Below are positions 44,102 through 54,190 of a stretch of 64,000 nucleotides of DNA, piece by piece. The stretch's first letter is position 1, and each line of letters begins with the position of its first letter. Below the pieces are notes generated by a model, which was not told where the DNA came from, searched no databases, and saw only the letters and a program-made list of their open reading frames with translations. Source of the stretch: Cepaea nemoralis (lineage: Eukaryota > Mollusca > Gastropoda > Stylommatophora > Helicidae); assembly GCA_014155875.1 (NCBI GenBank), contig JACEFZ010022415.1, forward strand, positions 142,501-206,500, given 5' to 3'. Both the position numbers and the translations under genes were made by a program.

Positions 44102-46881
44102 AATTCCATGGGTGAGGAAGGAAAATGAAATAGTTTTGGCTTATGAGAAGAACTGCGGTTTGAGCATATAGATATATGAGCTGTCTAAAATAGACAGATG
44201 AATTTTTTGGTGTAGCATTACATGGTACAGGGTAGGCGATGGTGTTGTTGAGGATAGAGAGTTACGGCGAATGATATTCTACGTGGATACGTAATACAGG
44301 ATATCTTCTGTTTGGTTACGATGTAGGGAGAGTAAACTAGGTAAAAATAGTTCTTTGTCCGAAATGGATAGATATAGAGAGTTAATCACGTTGAGTGATG
44401 TATAACTGATGTGATTAAAATAGAGTAGATTCAGCACAGAATTAGTAGAGAGAGAGAGAGAGAGATAAACTAAGTATGAATGTTCGTACTAGAAATGGTT
44501 CGACTCGGAGCTATAACGCGATGTCTGAGATAGTTTCGCTTGGTGGTTTGTGAAGTAAGTATAGTATTGTTGACAGGTGAACCGAGAGTGTCTGATGAGG
44601 AGATATAGATTGAAGAGGAATTGAGTTAGTTGAACGCGAGAATATTAAAAGTAAAAGACTGTAGAAGTTGATGCTTGAAGAATACGAGTTACGTCATGCT
44701 TGTGGAGAAAGAAGAGGTGATTAAATCTGAGAAAGTTGTTGTGTGGAGAAGTATAGAATGATAGTTACGAGGTTATTGGCTCAGCGGAATGAGGTTTGTT
44801 TTAAGAGTTAGTTGATAGTGATGTAAAAGAGATATACTTTGCGGGAGATAATATATAGATTCTGACCTTTGTAAACGAGTGAATGATTGAGAAAAGTAGA
44901 AATAAGACAAACATAGGTATGGCGAGAATAGATAGGCTGATGGCAAGTGATAAGTACAGCATGCATGTACGAGGCGTTTAGTCGTACGTGAGTATAATTC
45001 TAGACAAACAGGTATTCGTCGCGTTGAGTGAAGAAGGAGTGAGATTTGGAGACCTAAGTGAAGTACATAGGTAAAATGTAATAGTTGCGCTGATATATCT
45101 TGTGTCGATGTGTGTAGAAGAGGTCGATACGCTTAGATTGTGGTGAGTGATTGTTGGAATGTTGAATTGGCGTCCAAAGTGTTTTTTTTTTTGAAGTAAT
45201 AGTATAGACACGTTAGGTTGTCGCGATGCGAGAGTAGTTGTGAGATGAGAGCGAGGTTGTGTATCACTGTCCGTGGGAATATGCGAAGAATGGTTGATAA
45301 GTGATGTTGATAAAACGTGGAACATAGAGTATGCGAAAATTGAGAGATAGAGAGAACATGATTAGAGAATGGTGGTCCAATTGTCCAGAGAGTTGAATAG
45401 CCTTATTACACCTGTTGTCAATATCATCTTCTGGTTTGCCATTTGATGATATTATACTTCTTAGGCACTCGAGACTCTTTACTTGTTTCGTTTCGTTTAG
45501 CTGAATTGTTGTTGTTTGTTCTTCTTTAGTTATAGGCGTTGCCTCTGTTTTGCTTGTGCTAAATTGTGATGTCTTTTGTTTGGAATGTGTGATCTTAGGC
45601 GGACATTATGGAAGTTGTATGACAGGTTGACGGAAAGAGAGTTAACATTCTGAATGACGTTTCATAAAACATGTTTAGTATTCTTGACAGGGACATGTCG
45701 AAGCAGGAATGCCTAATACTGAGAAATGAGGAAAGTGAGGTCCGTTGTCAGTTATAAGTGGTGTGGGTTGCTGTTCTAAATAAATAAGAAGAGGAGTGAA
45801 AGATACGGAAGTAAACAAGGTTAGTTAAATGAATGTTGGAGAACGTGTTCCGATAAGTGTGACTGGTTTAACTATCATCGCGGTGCAAGAACGCTAGGAG
45901 AAACTTGAGGATAGCGTAGAGTAGTTGTGGTGAGATGTTGGAAAGTAATGATACGTTAGTTAATTGCGTCGGGTAGACGAGAAACTTAAAAGGAGAATTA
46001 GTGGTTGGTACAGCAAATAGATGTATTGGTGGGAGGTCTATAGTAAATAGACAAAGTTTTGTTGGACGTAGGAGGGTGGAGATACCGTAGATAACGGTAA
46101 TAATGATTAGGAAGTTGTAGTGATGTTTGGTACAAATCCTAAGGAAACAATTGGCGTGCCGAGCCACAGGTAGATAGATGACGGCTGGTACATTGAGATA
46201 ATAGAATAATCGCCACATTAGATAAAGTGAGTGGACCTGTAGTTTACAGTCCTTGTTTAAGATGATATTCCGGAGATTGTGATGTGCTAGAATTAGTCTG
46301 GTAAAAGATAGAAAATCGTGGGGGAAGAGAATCAATGATAGTACGGTCATTGGTGATTAATGATTTTTTTGTGTAGAGAGAACAGATATTGTTCTAAGTT
46401 AAGAAATAGGTCTGTAGTTAACAGATATACATACGTGGCAGTGAAGTGTTTTGTTTTCTCGGTTATAGAAATAGTGGAATGACTTGTATGAATAGATATG
46501 TATTACGTTAGTCGTATAGGAGGCCAATGTTGATGGGCCACTGTACGTAGTTAATTTTAAGGGAGTTATATTGTTTTTGAAAACCTTCTCTCTTTAGCGA
46601 GAAGACAATTGTTTTATTGAGTCTGAGTTTTAATACCTCATATATAATATGTTTTTTTGCTTGATTTGGTCCTGTAAAATGATTGTTATTATTTTAGAAT
46701 AGGGTTATTGTGTTCTTAGATTTTTGGCGTACAAACTATTGGTCCGTAAAAGAGACCAGTAGTATTAGGTAACAATAGATTAGGATGTATGTTGTATTAT
46801 TTTAATATATGTTTTTCTTTGAATGAGTTCATACCTTTAATTGATATGAGGGGAAACATAAATGATGTTATAAAATTATTT

Positions 46882-46923
<42 letters not shown>

Positions 46924-47749
46924 ATGATATCCTGTTGTGATTTTATTTTGCTGTTTTGTATATTAAAATAGTAGTTAATTAAGTTATGTTTAATTTACAG
47001 GGTTTGTCTCGAATAAAGACAATACATGGGGCTTTAATTAGGAACCCTTCGTTCAGAAAATAGTAATAAACTACTGTGGACTAGTAGAGAGACACATCAT
47101 CTTTGTGAATAATGTGTATATTATATTGCTGTGATAATCAGCATAATGAGGTTGATATGGTTATGAAGTAGTGGAAACATATACCGGGGATGGTTATGGG
47201 AAAGTTTAGAGTTACACTAAAGTCAGCATTGATTGGAAATATATGGATTGGAAGCCATATGGGGGAAGAAAAGATTAATATAGCAGTGGGTAAATGAGGA
47301 GAAAGTTTTTAAACATAGTTTCCATGGGGTCAGAAGAGCCATGATGTACACAGGATTGCTGGTTATAGAAGAAGAAGTGGGTAACGGGTTACCCCAGACA
47401 AATAGCAAAACATGAATTGAATCCATGTTTAAATCTGAAGAGTGATTAGACACTGTGGATAGCAGTAAAATAGTAAGAAATGAACATAGTGGAGACATAA
47501 TGACAAGGGGTTTTTGAGGGTCCGTGATATATGGACTGAGATAAAGTTGATTGCAAGCAGTCACAGACAGGAGTTAGGGGTAGTAGATTGTTGCTGTCGA
47601 TAACGGCATAAGTGGAGCTTTTAATAGATATGTCCATAATAAATGGACAGTAAGGGGTCGCTGAAATTTTCGGCGAGAGAATTCTGAGTGAGGTATAGGA
47701 GAAGATTAGTTATGTGAGGTGATGTGTATAATGTTGGAGGAGGTCTTAA
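44102..47749 (+). other. LTR3 C-poor region without long ORF
   Basis: About 3.6 kb in which C is roughly one base in ten on the plus strand and G at least twice as common, by sampled lines. It includes an (AG)n run near 44450 and a T/G homopolymer at 46880-46922. Minus-strand frames here (for example 45868-46350) have no motif. No pol domain found. Confidence 0.6.
46880..46922. repeat. T-run followed by G31
   Basis: A run of T is followed by 31 G (46892-46922). It could form a quadruplex, and it is also a likely sequencing-error site. Confidence 0.85.
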
Positions 47750-47757
47750 GGGATAAT

Positions 47758-50700
47758 CATCATCATCAAGTGCCGTGCCGGCTGGCGTAGGCGTTCATGG
47801 CTCTCCATAGATCTCGGTCTTTGGTTTTCTGGATCAACTCTGCTGCTGATATGCCTCCATGCCACCGTCTCAATCCATCCAGCATCACTTCTCTTGGTCT
47901 ACCTCTGCCTCTCTTCCCCTCGATCTTTCCAGTTGTTACAATGTTCTCCAATGCCTCTCTTCTCATCACATGACCGAGGAAAGCTGTTTGTCTCTGTCTT
48001 ATTGTTGTATATAATGTTCTAGTTTCATTAGCCTGTTTCAGGCAGTCGTCGTTAGTTACTCTGGCAGTCCAAGGAATTCGCAACATTCGTCTCAGGAACC
48101 ACATCTCTGTTGCTTCTAATTTCTTCTTAATTTGTTCATTTACATTCCAAGATTCACTGCCATACAGCAAAACTGGTTCTACATAGCATTTCAGCACTCT
48201 CTTTCTTACATTCAGTGACAGTGACTTATTGCATAAGATACTCTTCATTTTATGAAATGCGGCTTTTGCCTGCCCTATTCTGCTCCTAATCTCTGTTGTA
48301 CATCTTCCATCTGATGTTATAAATGCCCCTAGGTATCTAAAATTATCAACTTGGTTAAGGATTTTCCCTTCTATTTCTATGTCACATTTTGGTGTCACCA
48401 TTTTCTTTGATATTACCATTGTTACTGTTTTCTTGATATTCAAGTTGAGTCCTTTCCTTGCACTCTCTGTTACTACAACGTCTAATAATTGTTGTAGGTC
48501 TGTTGAATTATCCGCCACCAATACTGTGTCATCTGCATAGCGTATATTATTTATATTATAACCTCCAACTAGTATTCCTGGCATCTCTTTGATCTCTCTC
48601 ATTATTACTTCGCTATACAGGGAGAAAAGATCTGGTGACAAGACACACCCTTGTCGTACTCCTAGCTTTATCTGTTCGTAACTACCCTCTTTATTTCCCA
48701 TTTTAATTGCTGCTACTTGGTTCCAGTAAATATTCTTTATTATTCTTAAATCTTTTCCATCAGTGTTGATATCTTCCAACATTTTAATCAGTTCATCATG
48801 TTTCACTTTATCAAATGCCTTAGTATAATCTATGAAGCACAAATATATGTCCCTCTGTTTCTCTATTGACCTTTCTATTAGTGTCCGCAATGTATAAATT
48901 GCATTGTTTGTGCCCTTTCCTTCCACAAATCCATACTGTTCTTCACTAATTTCCATTTTTATTTTCTTTTTGGTTCTTCTCATTATGATTCTGAGTAGAA
49001 GCTTAGTGATATGGTTTATAAGGTTAATTGTACGAAAATCTTCACAATCAATTGCTCCTGGTCTTTTTGGTATAGCTATAAATACAGATTTCAGCATATC
49101 ACTGGGTAAATATCCACTGCTGTAAATATCATTCAACATTTTGGTTAATATATCTACTCCAAATTCTCCCAATACTTCTAATTCTTCTATTGTGATTTCA
49201 TCTGGCCCAGCTGTTTTTCCTTTCTTCATACGTTTCATAGCGTCAGCGACTTCTTCTTTCAGAATAGGTGGACCTTCTAAGTTACTATCTTCTGTTAATT
49301 CTGCCCTTTCTCCTTCATATAATTCTCTTATATACTCATTCCACCTCTTCATTATAGCATCTTCCTCTAATATTATCTTTCCTGTTTTTGATTTCAAACA
49401 CCCTGTATTTATTCTTATTTTTTTTCCTGTAAGCTCACTGATTTGTCTGTGCATATTTTTTGTATCTTTAATGGAATTTAATTCAATTTTTTTGCATTGC
49501 TCGTTTAACCAACTTTCTTTAGCCTTCCCACATTTATCTTTTATTTCTTTATTTATCTTAGCGAATTCTTGTTTGTTATTTTTATACTGTTTTCTTTTGT
49601 CCATCAGGTTTAAGATATCTTCATTCATCCATTTTTTCTTAGCTATTTTGCCTCTCTCTGGTAATACTTCTTTGCTAGTTTGATGAATGGAGTCCCTTAA
49701 CATTTCCCATTGTTCATCTATACTCTGTATTTTAGTTATTGCATTGTACCTATTTTTCACAGTCACTCTGTATTGTTCTTGCATTTCTTTATCTATTTTT
49801 AGAACCTCTTTATTAAGTCTCATGTTCTTAACCATTTTTTTCCCTCTTTTTAATCTTACTTTTATTTGTCCACATAGTGGTACATGATCACTATTACAGT
49901 CAGCACCAGGCATTGTCTTTACATTAATTAAAGCATTTCTAAATCTTTTATTAATTAGTATGTAGTCAATTTGGTTGCGTATATTCTTATCAGGGCTTAT
50001 CCATGTGTACAGTCGTCTTTTATGGTGTTTAAACCATGTGTTTCCAATTATCATATCATTGATATTTGCCCATTCTATTAGCTTTTCCCCTCTTTCATTT
50101 CTTGTACCTAAACCATAATTCCCCACTACATCCTCCATTTTTCCCTTTCCTACTTTTGCATTAAAATCACCAAGTATTATCTTTATTTCTTGTGATCCAA
50201 TTTGAGCCATCGCCATTTCTATTTCGTCGTAAAAGTGTTGTATTTCTTCATCACTACTGCTTGCTGTTGGTGCATATACTTGTATAATATTTATGTCTAT
50301 TGGTTTGCCTTTGATTTTTACCATAATAACTCTATCTGAAATACACCAGTATCCATTAATTGACTTGGCTGTTTTTTCATCTAATATTATTCCTACCCCT
50401 TTCTCATGTGTCTCCCCTCCAGAATAAATTATTGTGTGATTGTCAGCTATAATTTTGCCCGATCCCTTCCATCTCATCTCACTAACGCCTAGTATATTCA
50501 TTTTCATGCTATCCATCTCACTTAGAACATTGGTCAACTTTCCTAGCTCATTTAATGTCCTAACATTCCATGTTCCTACTCTAAATTTATTTATTTTAGT
50601 TAAGATTTTGCCATCAGTAGCTGGATGACGGTCTGGTGTCACCTGTGGCTCATGACTGTCCCTACCGGACGAGGATGCCCTAAGACAGCCATTAACGTCC

Positions 50701-50888
50701 TTCACTAACTTTGATTTATGTTTTGCCATGAAGTCTTGGGAAGATAATGTGGTGGTTTCCCCTTGCCTTCCACATTCACATGGTGGTCTTTTTACCTCTG
50801 CTTTTGACAGCCATTTCCGACTGTAAGGACAAGTGAGTGCCCTGCTCTGCTCAGCTGCAGAGTTGTCCACTTATTCCGGTGGATACTC
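47758..50888 (-). mobile_element. Full-length RTE retrotransposon inside LTR3
   Basis: 3131 bp flanked by 8-bp repeats gggataat (47750-47757 and 50889-50896). The 3' UTR is essentially a (TGATGA)-type tail right after the stop codon, and the 5' leader is under 20 bases. Both are characteristic of the RTE clade. With an uninterrupted ORF it is the best candidate for an active element in the window. Confidence 0.9.
47766..50870 (-). CDS. RTE endonuclease-reverse transcriptase, intact
   Basis: 1034 codons, uninterrupted, about the usual RTE length. Residues 95-340 form an AP-type endonuclease that nicks target DNA: TWNVRTL (100-106), SEMRW (130-134), GDFNAKVG (234-241), IDYIL (301-305) and SDHVPL (327-332) carry the catalytic residues. 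Residues about 540-800 form the RT: KTAGPDEI, FIDYTKAFD (679-687), GVRQGCVLSP and YADDTVLV (catalytic Asp pair 780-781). The C-terminus has LLYGSESWNV, FLGHVMRR and GRGRPR. The codon at 50870 is GTG directly after a stop. The first ATG is codon 48 (MAKHKSKLV), so the true start is uncertain. Proteins of this type are often labelled craniofacial development protein 2-like. Confidence 0.93.
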   Translation of the reverse strand: MDNSAAEQSRALTCPYSRKWLSKAEVKRPPCECGRQGETTTLSSQDFMAKHKSKLVKDVNGCLRASSSGRDSHEPQVTPDRHPATDGKILTKINKFRVGTWNVRTLNELGKLTNVLSEMDSMKMNILGVSEMRWKGSGKIIADNHTIIYSGGETHEKGVGIILDEKTAKSINGYWCISDRVIMVKIKGKPIDINIIQVYAPTASSSDEEIQHFYDEIEMAMAQIGSQEIKIILGDFNAKVGKGKMEDVVGNYGLGTRNERGEKLIEWANINDMIIGNTWFKHHKRRLYTWISPDKNIRNQIDYILINKRFRNALINVKTMPGADCNSDHVPLCGQIKVRLKRGKKMVKNMRLNKEVLKIDKEMQEQYRVTVKNRYNAITKIQSIDEQWEMLRDSIHQTSKEVLPERGKIAKKKWMNEDILNLMDKRKQYKNNKQEFAKINKEIKDKCGKAKESWLNEQCKKIELNSIKDTKNMHRQISELTGKKIRINTGCLKSKTGKIILEEDAIMKRWNEYIRELYEGERAELTEDSNLEGPPILKEEVADAMKRMKKGKTAGPDEITIEELEVLGEFGVDILTKMLNDIYSSGYLPSDMLKSVFIAIPKRPGAIDCEDFRTINLINHITKLLLRIIMRRTKKKIKMEISEEQYGFVEGKGTNNAIYTLRTLIERSIEKQRDIYLCFIDYTKAFDKVKHDELIKMLEDINTDGKDLRIIKNIYWNQVAAIKMGNKEGSYEQIKLGVRQGCVLSPDLFSLYSEVIMREIKEMPGILVGGYNINNIRYADDTVLVADNSTDLQQLLDVVVTESARKGLNLNIKKTVTMVISKKMVTPKCDIEIEGKILNQVDNFRYLGAFITSDGRCTTEIRSRIGQAKAAFHKMKSILCNKSLSLNVRKRVLKCYVEPVLLYGSESWNVNEQIKKKLEATEMWFLRRMLRIPWTARVTNDDCLKQANETRTLYTTIRQRQTAFLGHVMRREALENIVTTGKIEGKRGRGRPREVMLDGLRRWHGGISAAELIQKTKDRDLWRAMNAYASRHGT

Positions 50889-50896
50889 GGGATAAT

Positions 50897-51596
50897 AGAC
50901 CTTTTTAATTGTGTCCTCGGGATATGTTTTGTGGTTGACATTACAATGAGAGGTTGAAGTAAGGTTCAGAAGTGAATAATATTTTTGATGGTTGGTATTT
51001 GATGCTGTAGATAGCAGCGTAAACGTTTACCATAATGAGTGGTACTGTAGGAGATATAATTATTTTAGGCTTTATTACATAAAGTCTCAAATGACATAGG
51101 AGGGTAAAGGAGTATGGTTTGGTAAAGGGGGTGTGTGATTTAGCTGAGTGTGGTTTTTGTAAGAAAGAGTTCTACTGCTTCTTTTAAATTCCGGTGGCCA
51201 CCGATTCTTTGTCTTCCTATCGTGTGAAAGTGATTTCAGGTTAGTTGAAAGTGGGGAATTAGTAGCGTTGGTGATAAAAATAAGGAGTTGGTGTTAGCGT
51301 TTGAAATTGTAAGCGGATTGCTTATGAAGTGGAAAAGAAGTATTTAAGAAGATGTGTTATGATGTATTGTATAAAGTTGAGATTTAAATGTTATTAATAT
51401 ATGTTGTGTTACATTTTGAATGGCCAAGAAGTTCATAGTTCATAGTGGTGAGTAGATTCTTTCACTTAAAATAAAGTTGGTTTGAGGAAGATTAGAAGAG
51501 TGTGGGAGGTAAGGAAAAGAGAGGGAATAGAGTAAGGGGATTAGGAGTAAAGACTTTTTCCTTTACAGGAAAAATTCTTTAGTATACATAGGGAGG
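50897..51596 (+). other. LTR3 3' untranslated region and polypurine tract
   Basis: Again C-poor and G-rich like 44102-47749, which supports membership of the same element. It ends catagggagg directly before the 3' LTR, the expected plus-strand primer. No ORF. Confidence 0.7.
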
Positions 51597-51829
51597 TGTA
51601 ACAGAAGTAGGGTATGTATTAGTATTAGGTGGGAAAAGGCTACGGCACGATTGAGCATCGGGAGAGAATGGGAAGAAAGATGCTCAAGTCGTGACGTAGT
51701 GGGTGGTTACGGGGCAGTTAACATCCCGGCCTGGAACTGAAAGGACGTCATGTTTATAGAAGTTGTCATCAAATGGAAATAAACCTTATTTACACAAATC
51801 CAACAGTCCTTGTTAGTCCTACTCTGTTA
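51597..51829 (+). repeat. LTR3 3' LTR
   Basis: Identical to 40885-41117. Followed by ta and the cact target repeat, then mariner B sequence. Confidence 0.92.
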
Positions 51830-52029
51830 TACACTCAGGTCTATGTAGCCGGTTTTGGGAGAACTGATAAAACGAGTGCATCAAAAAGTGCATCAATGTT
51901 GGTGGAAATTATGTTGAAAAATAACGGGACAATGTATGTATAAAAAAAACTGGTTTTAAGTTGTTATCATATTTAGTTATTTTTCAATAATCATTTGTGT
52001 CTTACTTATTGACTTCCCCTCATACACCA

Positions 52030-52706
52030 TGTCTGCAGCCATATTAACGTCTGGATTGTCTCCACTACTGGATCTGCTTACATATTCTTTATGACTATCC
52101 ACTAACATACTTATGTTCATGTCTCTCGCACCAAGCCAGCCTATCCCCAACTATAGGAGCTGTTTACATATTCATTATGACTATCACTAATTTGTTCATT
52201 AACATACTTGTCTTTATGTCTCTCGCAGCTGTTCTGGCTAGCTTCAGCTATTGGAGCTGCTTAGATATTCATTATGACTATCACTAACTTCTCCACTTTC
52301 ATACGTATCTTCATATATCTCACAGCTGTACTGACTAATCCCCGCTATTGGAGTTGCATACATATTCATTATGACTATCACTAAATTCTTCACTAACATA
52401 CTTATCTTTATGTCTCTCGCAGCTGTACTGGCTAGCGCCCGCTATTGGAGCCGTTTTCATATTCATTATAACTATCACTAATTTGTTCACTAACATACTT
52501 ATCTTCATATATCTCACTGCTGTACTAACTAATCCACGCTATTGGAGTTGCTTACATATTCATTATGACTAACTTCTTCACTAAAATACTCATCTCTATA
52601 TATCTCACAGTGTACTGGTTACCACCTGCTATTAGAGTTGTTTTTATATTCATTATAACTACCACTAATTTGCTCACTAACATAATTATCTTTATGTTTC
52701 TCGCAG
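52030..52706 (+). repeat. 96-bp tandem array of acceptor and exon-head copies
   Basis: Seven units with acceptor positions near 52038, 52133, 52228, 52325, 52422, 52517 and 52610, then the true acceptor at 52706. Each has a pyrimidine-rich (t)ctctcgcag or tatctcacag, a copy of the exon head (ctgtactggctagc and cccgctattggagc), and a downstream block attcattatgactatcacta. Five of seven keep the AG. Alternation of tctctcgcag and tatctcacag suggests a roughly 192-bp dimer. It lies in the intron just before the aquaporin-like exon. Confidence 0.85.
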
Positions 52707-52937
52707 CTGTACTGGCTAGCTCCCGCTATTGGAGCTGTAACAGGAGCGTTGCTATACGAGCACATCCTCGCCGAGACCCCACAAGGAGATAATATAAGCA
52801 TCCATGTCGAGCCGTCGGCATCACGTCGAGGGGATAGAGCCGATCAGATGAAGTTCACAGATGGTAGTATATTTGCTGTGGAAGGCAACAGGACCTTGGA
52901 GAGTTTAAAGGAAGGGTTCGACAACCTAGCTTTATAA
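52707..52937 (+). CDS. Terminal coding exon of an aquaporin-like (MIP family) gene
   Basis: Follows a good acceptor (tttatgtttctcgcag) and reads 77 codons in phase 0 to TAA. It begins LYWLAPAIGAVTGALLYEHI, the pattern of the sixth membrane helix of aquaporins (HWxYWxGPxxGAxxAxLxYE). A hydrophilic cytoplasmic tail of about 55 residues follows (PQGDNISIHVE, KFTDGSIFAVEGN, ending FDNLAL). Animal aquaporin genes such as AQP2 have their last intron just before this WxYW segment, in agreement with the acceptor. Aquaporins conduct water or glycerol. The NPA motifs would be in upstream exons, which I could not find in the window. Ala replaces the usual Gly in W-x-G-P. A different membrane protein cannot be excluded. 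Confidence 0.7.
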   Translation: MYWLAPAIGAVTGALLYEHILAETPQGDNISIHVEPSASRRGDRADQMKFTDGSIFAVEGNRTLESLKEGFDNLAL

Positions 52938-53052
52938 ATGGACAAAAAAGTTGATTGTGAAAAGTAACAAAATGTGTACAAAAATGTAAAATGTGTAGCA
53001 GGAATCAAAATTATATTATATTATTGTCTTTACGGACTTTGGTTCTCGTTGT
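52938..53052 (+). other. Likely 3' UTR start
   Basis: A/T-rich sequence after the stop codon. No AATAAA seen before the minisatellite. The 3' end of the transcript is not defined. Confidence 0.4.
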
Positions 53053-53935
53053 TTGTGTGTATCAGTCATTGTGTTTGTCTATGTATGTATCAGACATTGT
53101 ATGGGTATTGTATGTATGTATCAGACATTGTATGGGTATTGTATGTGTGTATCAGTCATTGTGTTTGTCTATGTATGTATCAGACATTGTATGGGTATTG
53201 TATGTGTGTATCAGACATTGTATGGGTATTGTATGTATGTATCAGTCATTGTGTTTGTCTATGTATGTATCAGACATTGTGTGGGTATTGTATGTGTGTA
53301 TCAGACATTGTATGGGTATTGTATGTGTGTATCAGACATTGTATGGGTATTGTATGTGTGTATCAGACATTGTATGGGTATTGTATGTGTGTATCAGACA
53401 TTGTATGGGTATTGTATGTGTGTATCAGACATTGTGTGGGTATTGTATGTGTGTATCAGACATTGTATGGGTATTGTATCTATGTATCAGTCATTGTGTT
53501 TGTCTATGTATGTATCAGACATTGTATGGGTATTGTATGTGTGTATCAGACATTGTATGGGTATTGTATGTGTGTATCAGACATTGTATGGGTGTTGGAT
53601 GTGTGTATCAGACATTGTATGGGTATTGTATGTGTATATCAGACATTGTATGGGTGTTGTATGTGTGTATCAGACATTGTATGGGTATTTTATGTGTGTA
53701 TCAGACATTGTATGGGTATTGTATGTGTGTATCAGACATTGTATGGGTATTGTATGTGTATATCAGACATTGTATGGGTGTTGTATGTGTGTATCAGACA
53801 TTGTATGGGTATTGTATGTGTGTATCAGACATTGTATGGGTGTTGTATGTGTATATCAGACATTGTATGGGTGTTGTGTGTATCAGACATTGTGTGGGTG
53901 TTGTGTGTATCAGACATTGTGTGGGTGTTGTACCC
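53053..53935. repeat. 31-bp minisatellite, about 28 units
   Basis: The unit is atcagacattgtatgggtat plus tgtatgtgtgt, with variants gtcattgtgtttgtctatgt. Since 31 is not a multiple of three and the unit lacks stops, all three plus frames stay open for over 900 bases and encode the same 31-residue cycle. The long frames are not genes. Confidence 0.95.
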
Positions 53936-54054
53936 TTGACACAATTGAGGATGTGGCCGGGGGGATAGTGAGGCGCGCAGTTTCATAATGTCCAGACATA
54001 CCAAGCTGAGGGTTCGAAACCAGCTGTGAGCGATTTGGAAGCAGACATCTTTGC

Positions 54055-54190
54055 GTTGATTTCGATTGTATAGACCGGCGGCCGTTCAGAAAGCAATGGC
54101 AAGTTATTGAACTAACATTGTCTAATAAACTGACTTCCAGTAAATGCTGGGGTTGACTGGAATCTCCTGTAAAGTGCATGCGAACGTTGT
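54055..54190 (+). repeat. SINE body fragment
   Basis: Contains cggccgttcagaaagcaatg and gctggggttgactggaatct followed by cctgtaaagtgcatgcgaac. It is the 3' half of the SINE family. Confidence 0.75.

Larger units (their letters stand above)
40885..51831 (+). mobile_element. LTR3: young LTR element with a novel ORF and no pol
   Basis: LTRs (40885-41117 and 51597-51829) are identical over 233 bp as read. They begin TGTAACAG and end CTGTTA plus two uncertain bases, a near-perfect inverted end. cact flanks both sides (40881-40884 and 51832-51835) and the mariner sequence continues across. It has a tRNA-His-type primer site at 41130, a polypurine tract before 51597, and a plus-strand ORF pair at 42537-44101. 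No protease, RT or integrase was found. An RTE is inserted at 47758-50888. It is likely a non-autonomous element moved in trans, or a relative of an unseen complete element. Confidence 0.88.
40494..52022 (+). mobile_element. Mariner B, deletion derivative split by LTR3
   Basis: The terminal repeat CGAGGGCGAGTCAATAAGTAAG after TA (40492-40493) pairs with the inverted end at 52022 before TA (52023-52024). Without LTR3 it is about 580 bp. The remaining frame joins EQRAVVRFLWSKGK to WEVLNHLPYSPDVAASDFH, so the first two catalytic blocks are deleted. LTR3 cuts the transposase C-terminus at EVKTWFRKQS. Confidence 0.88.

Noticed and set aside
45868..46350. Minus-strand 160-codon ORF in LTR3
   Set aside because: Compositional effect of a C-poor plus strand (few stops opposite). 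No motif.
48904..49887. Plus-strand ORFs of up to 180 codons
   Set aside because: Antisense shadows of the intact RTE ORF.
52974..53988. Three overlapping open frames of over 300 codons
   Set aside because: All come from the 31-bp minisatellite, which has no stop in any plus frame. Cyclic peptides, no gene features.
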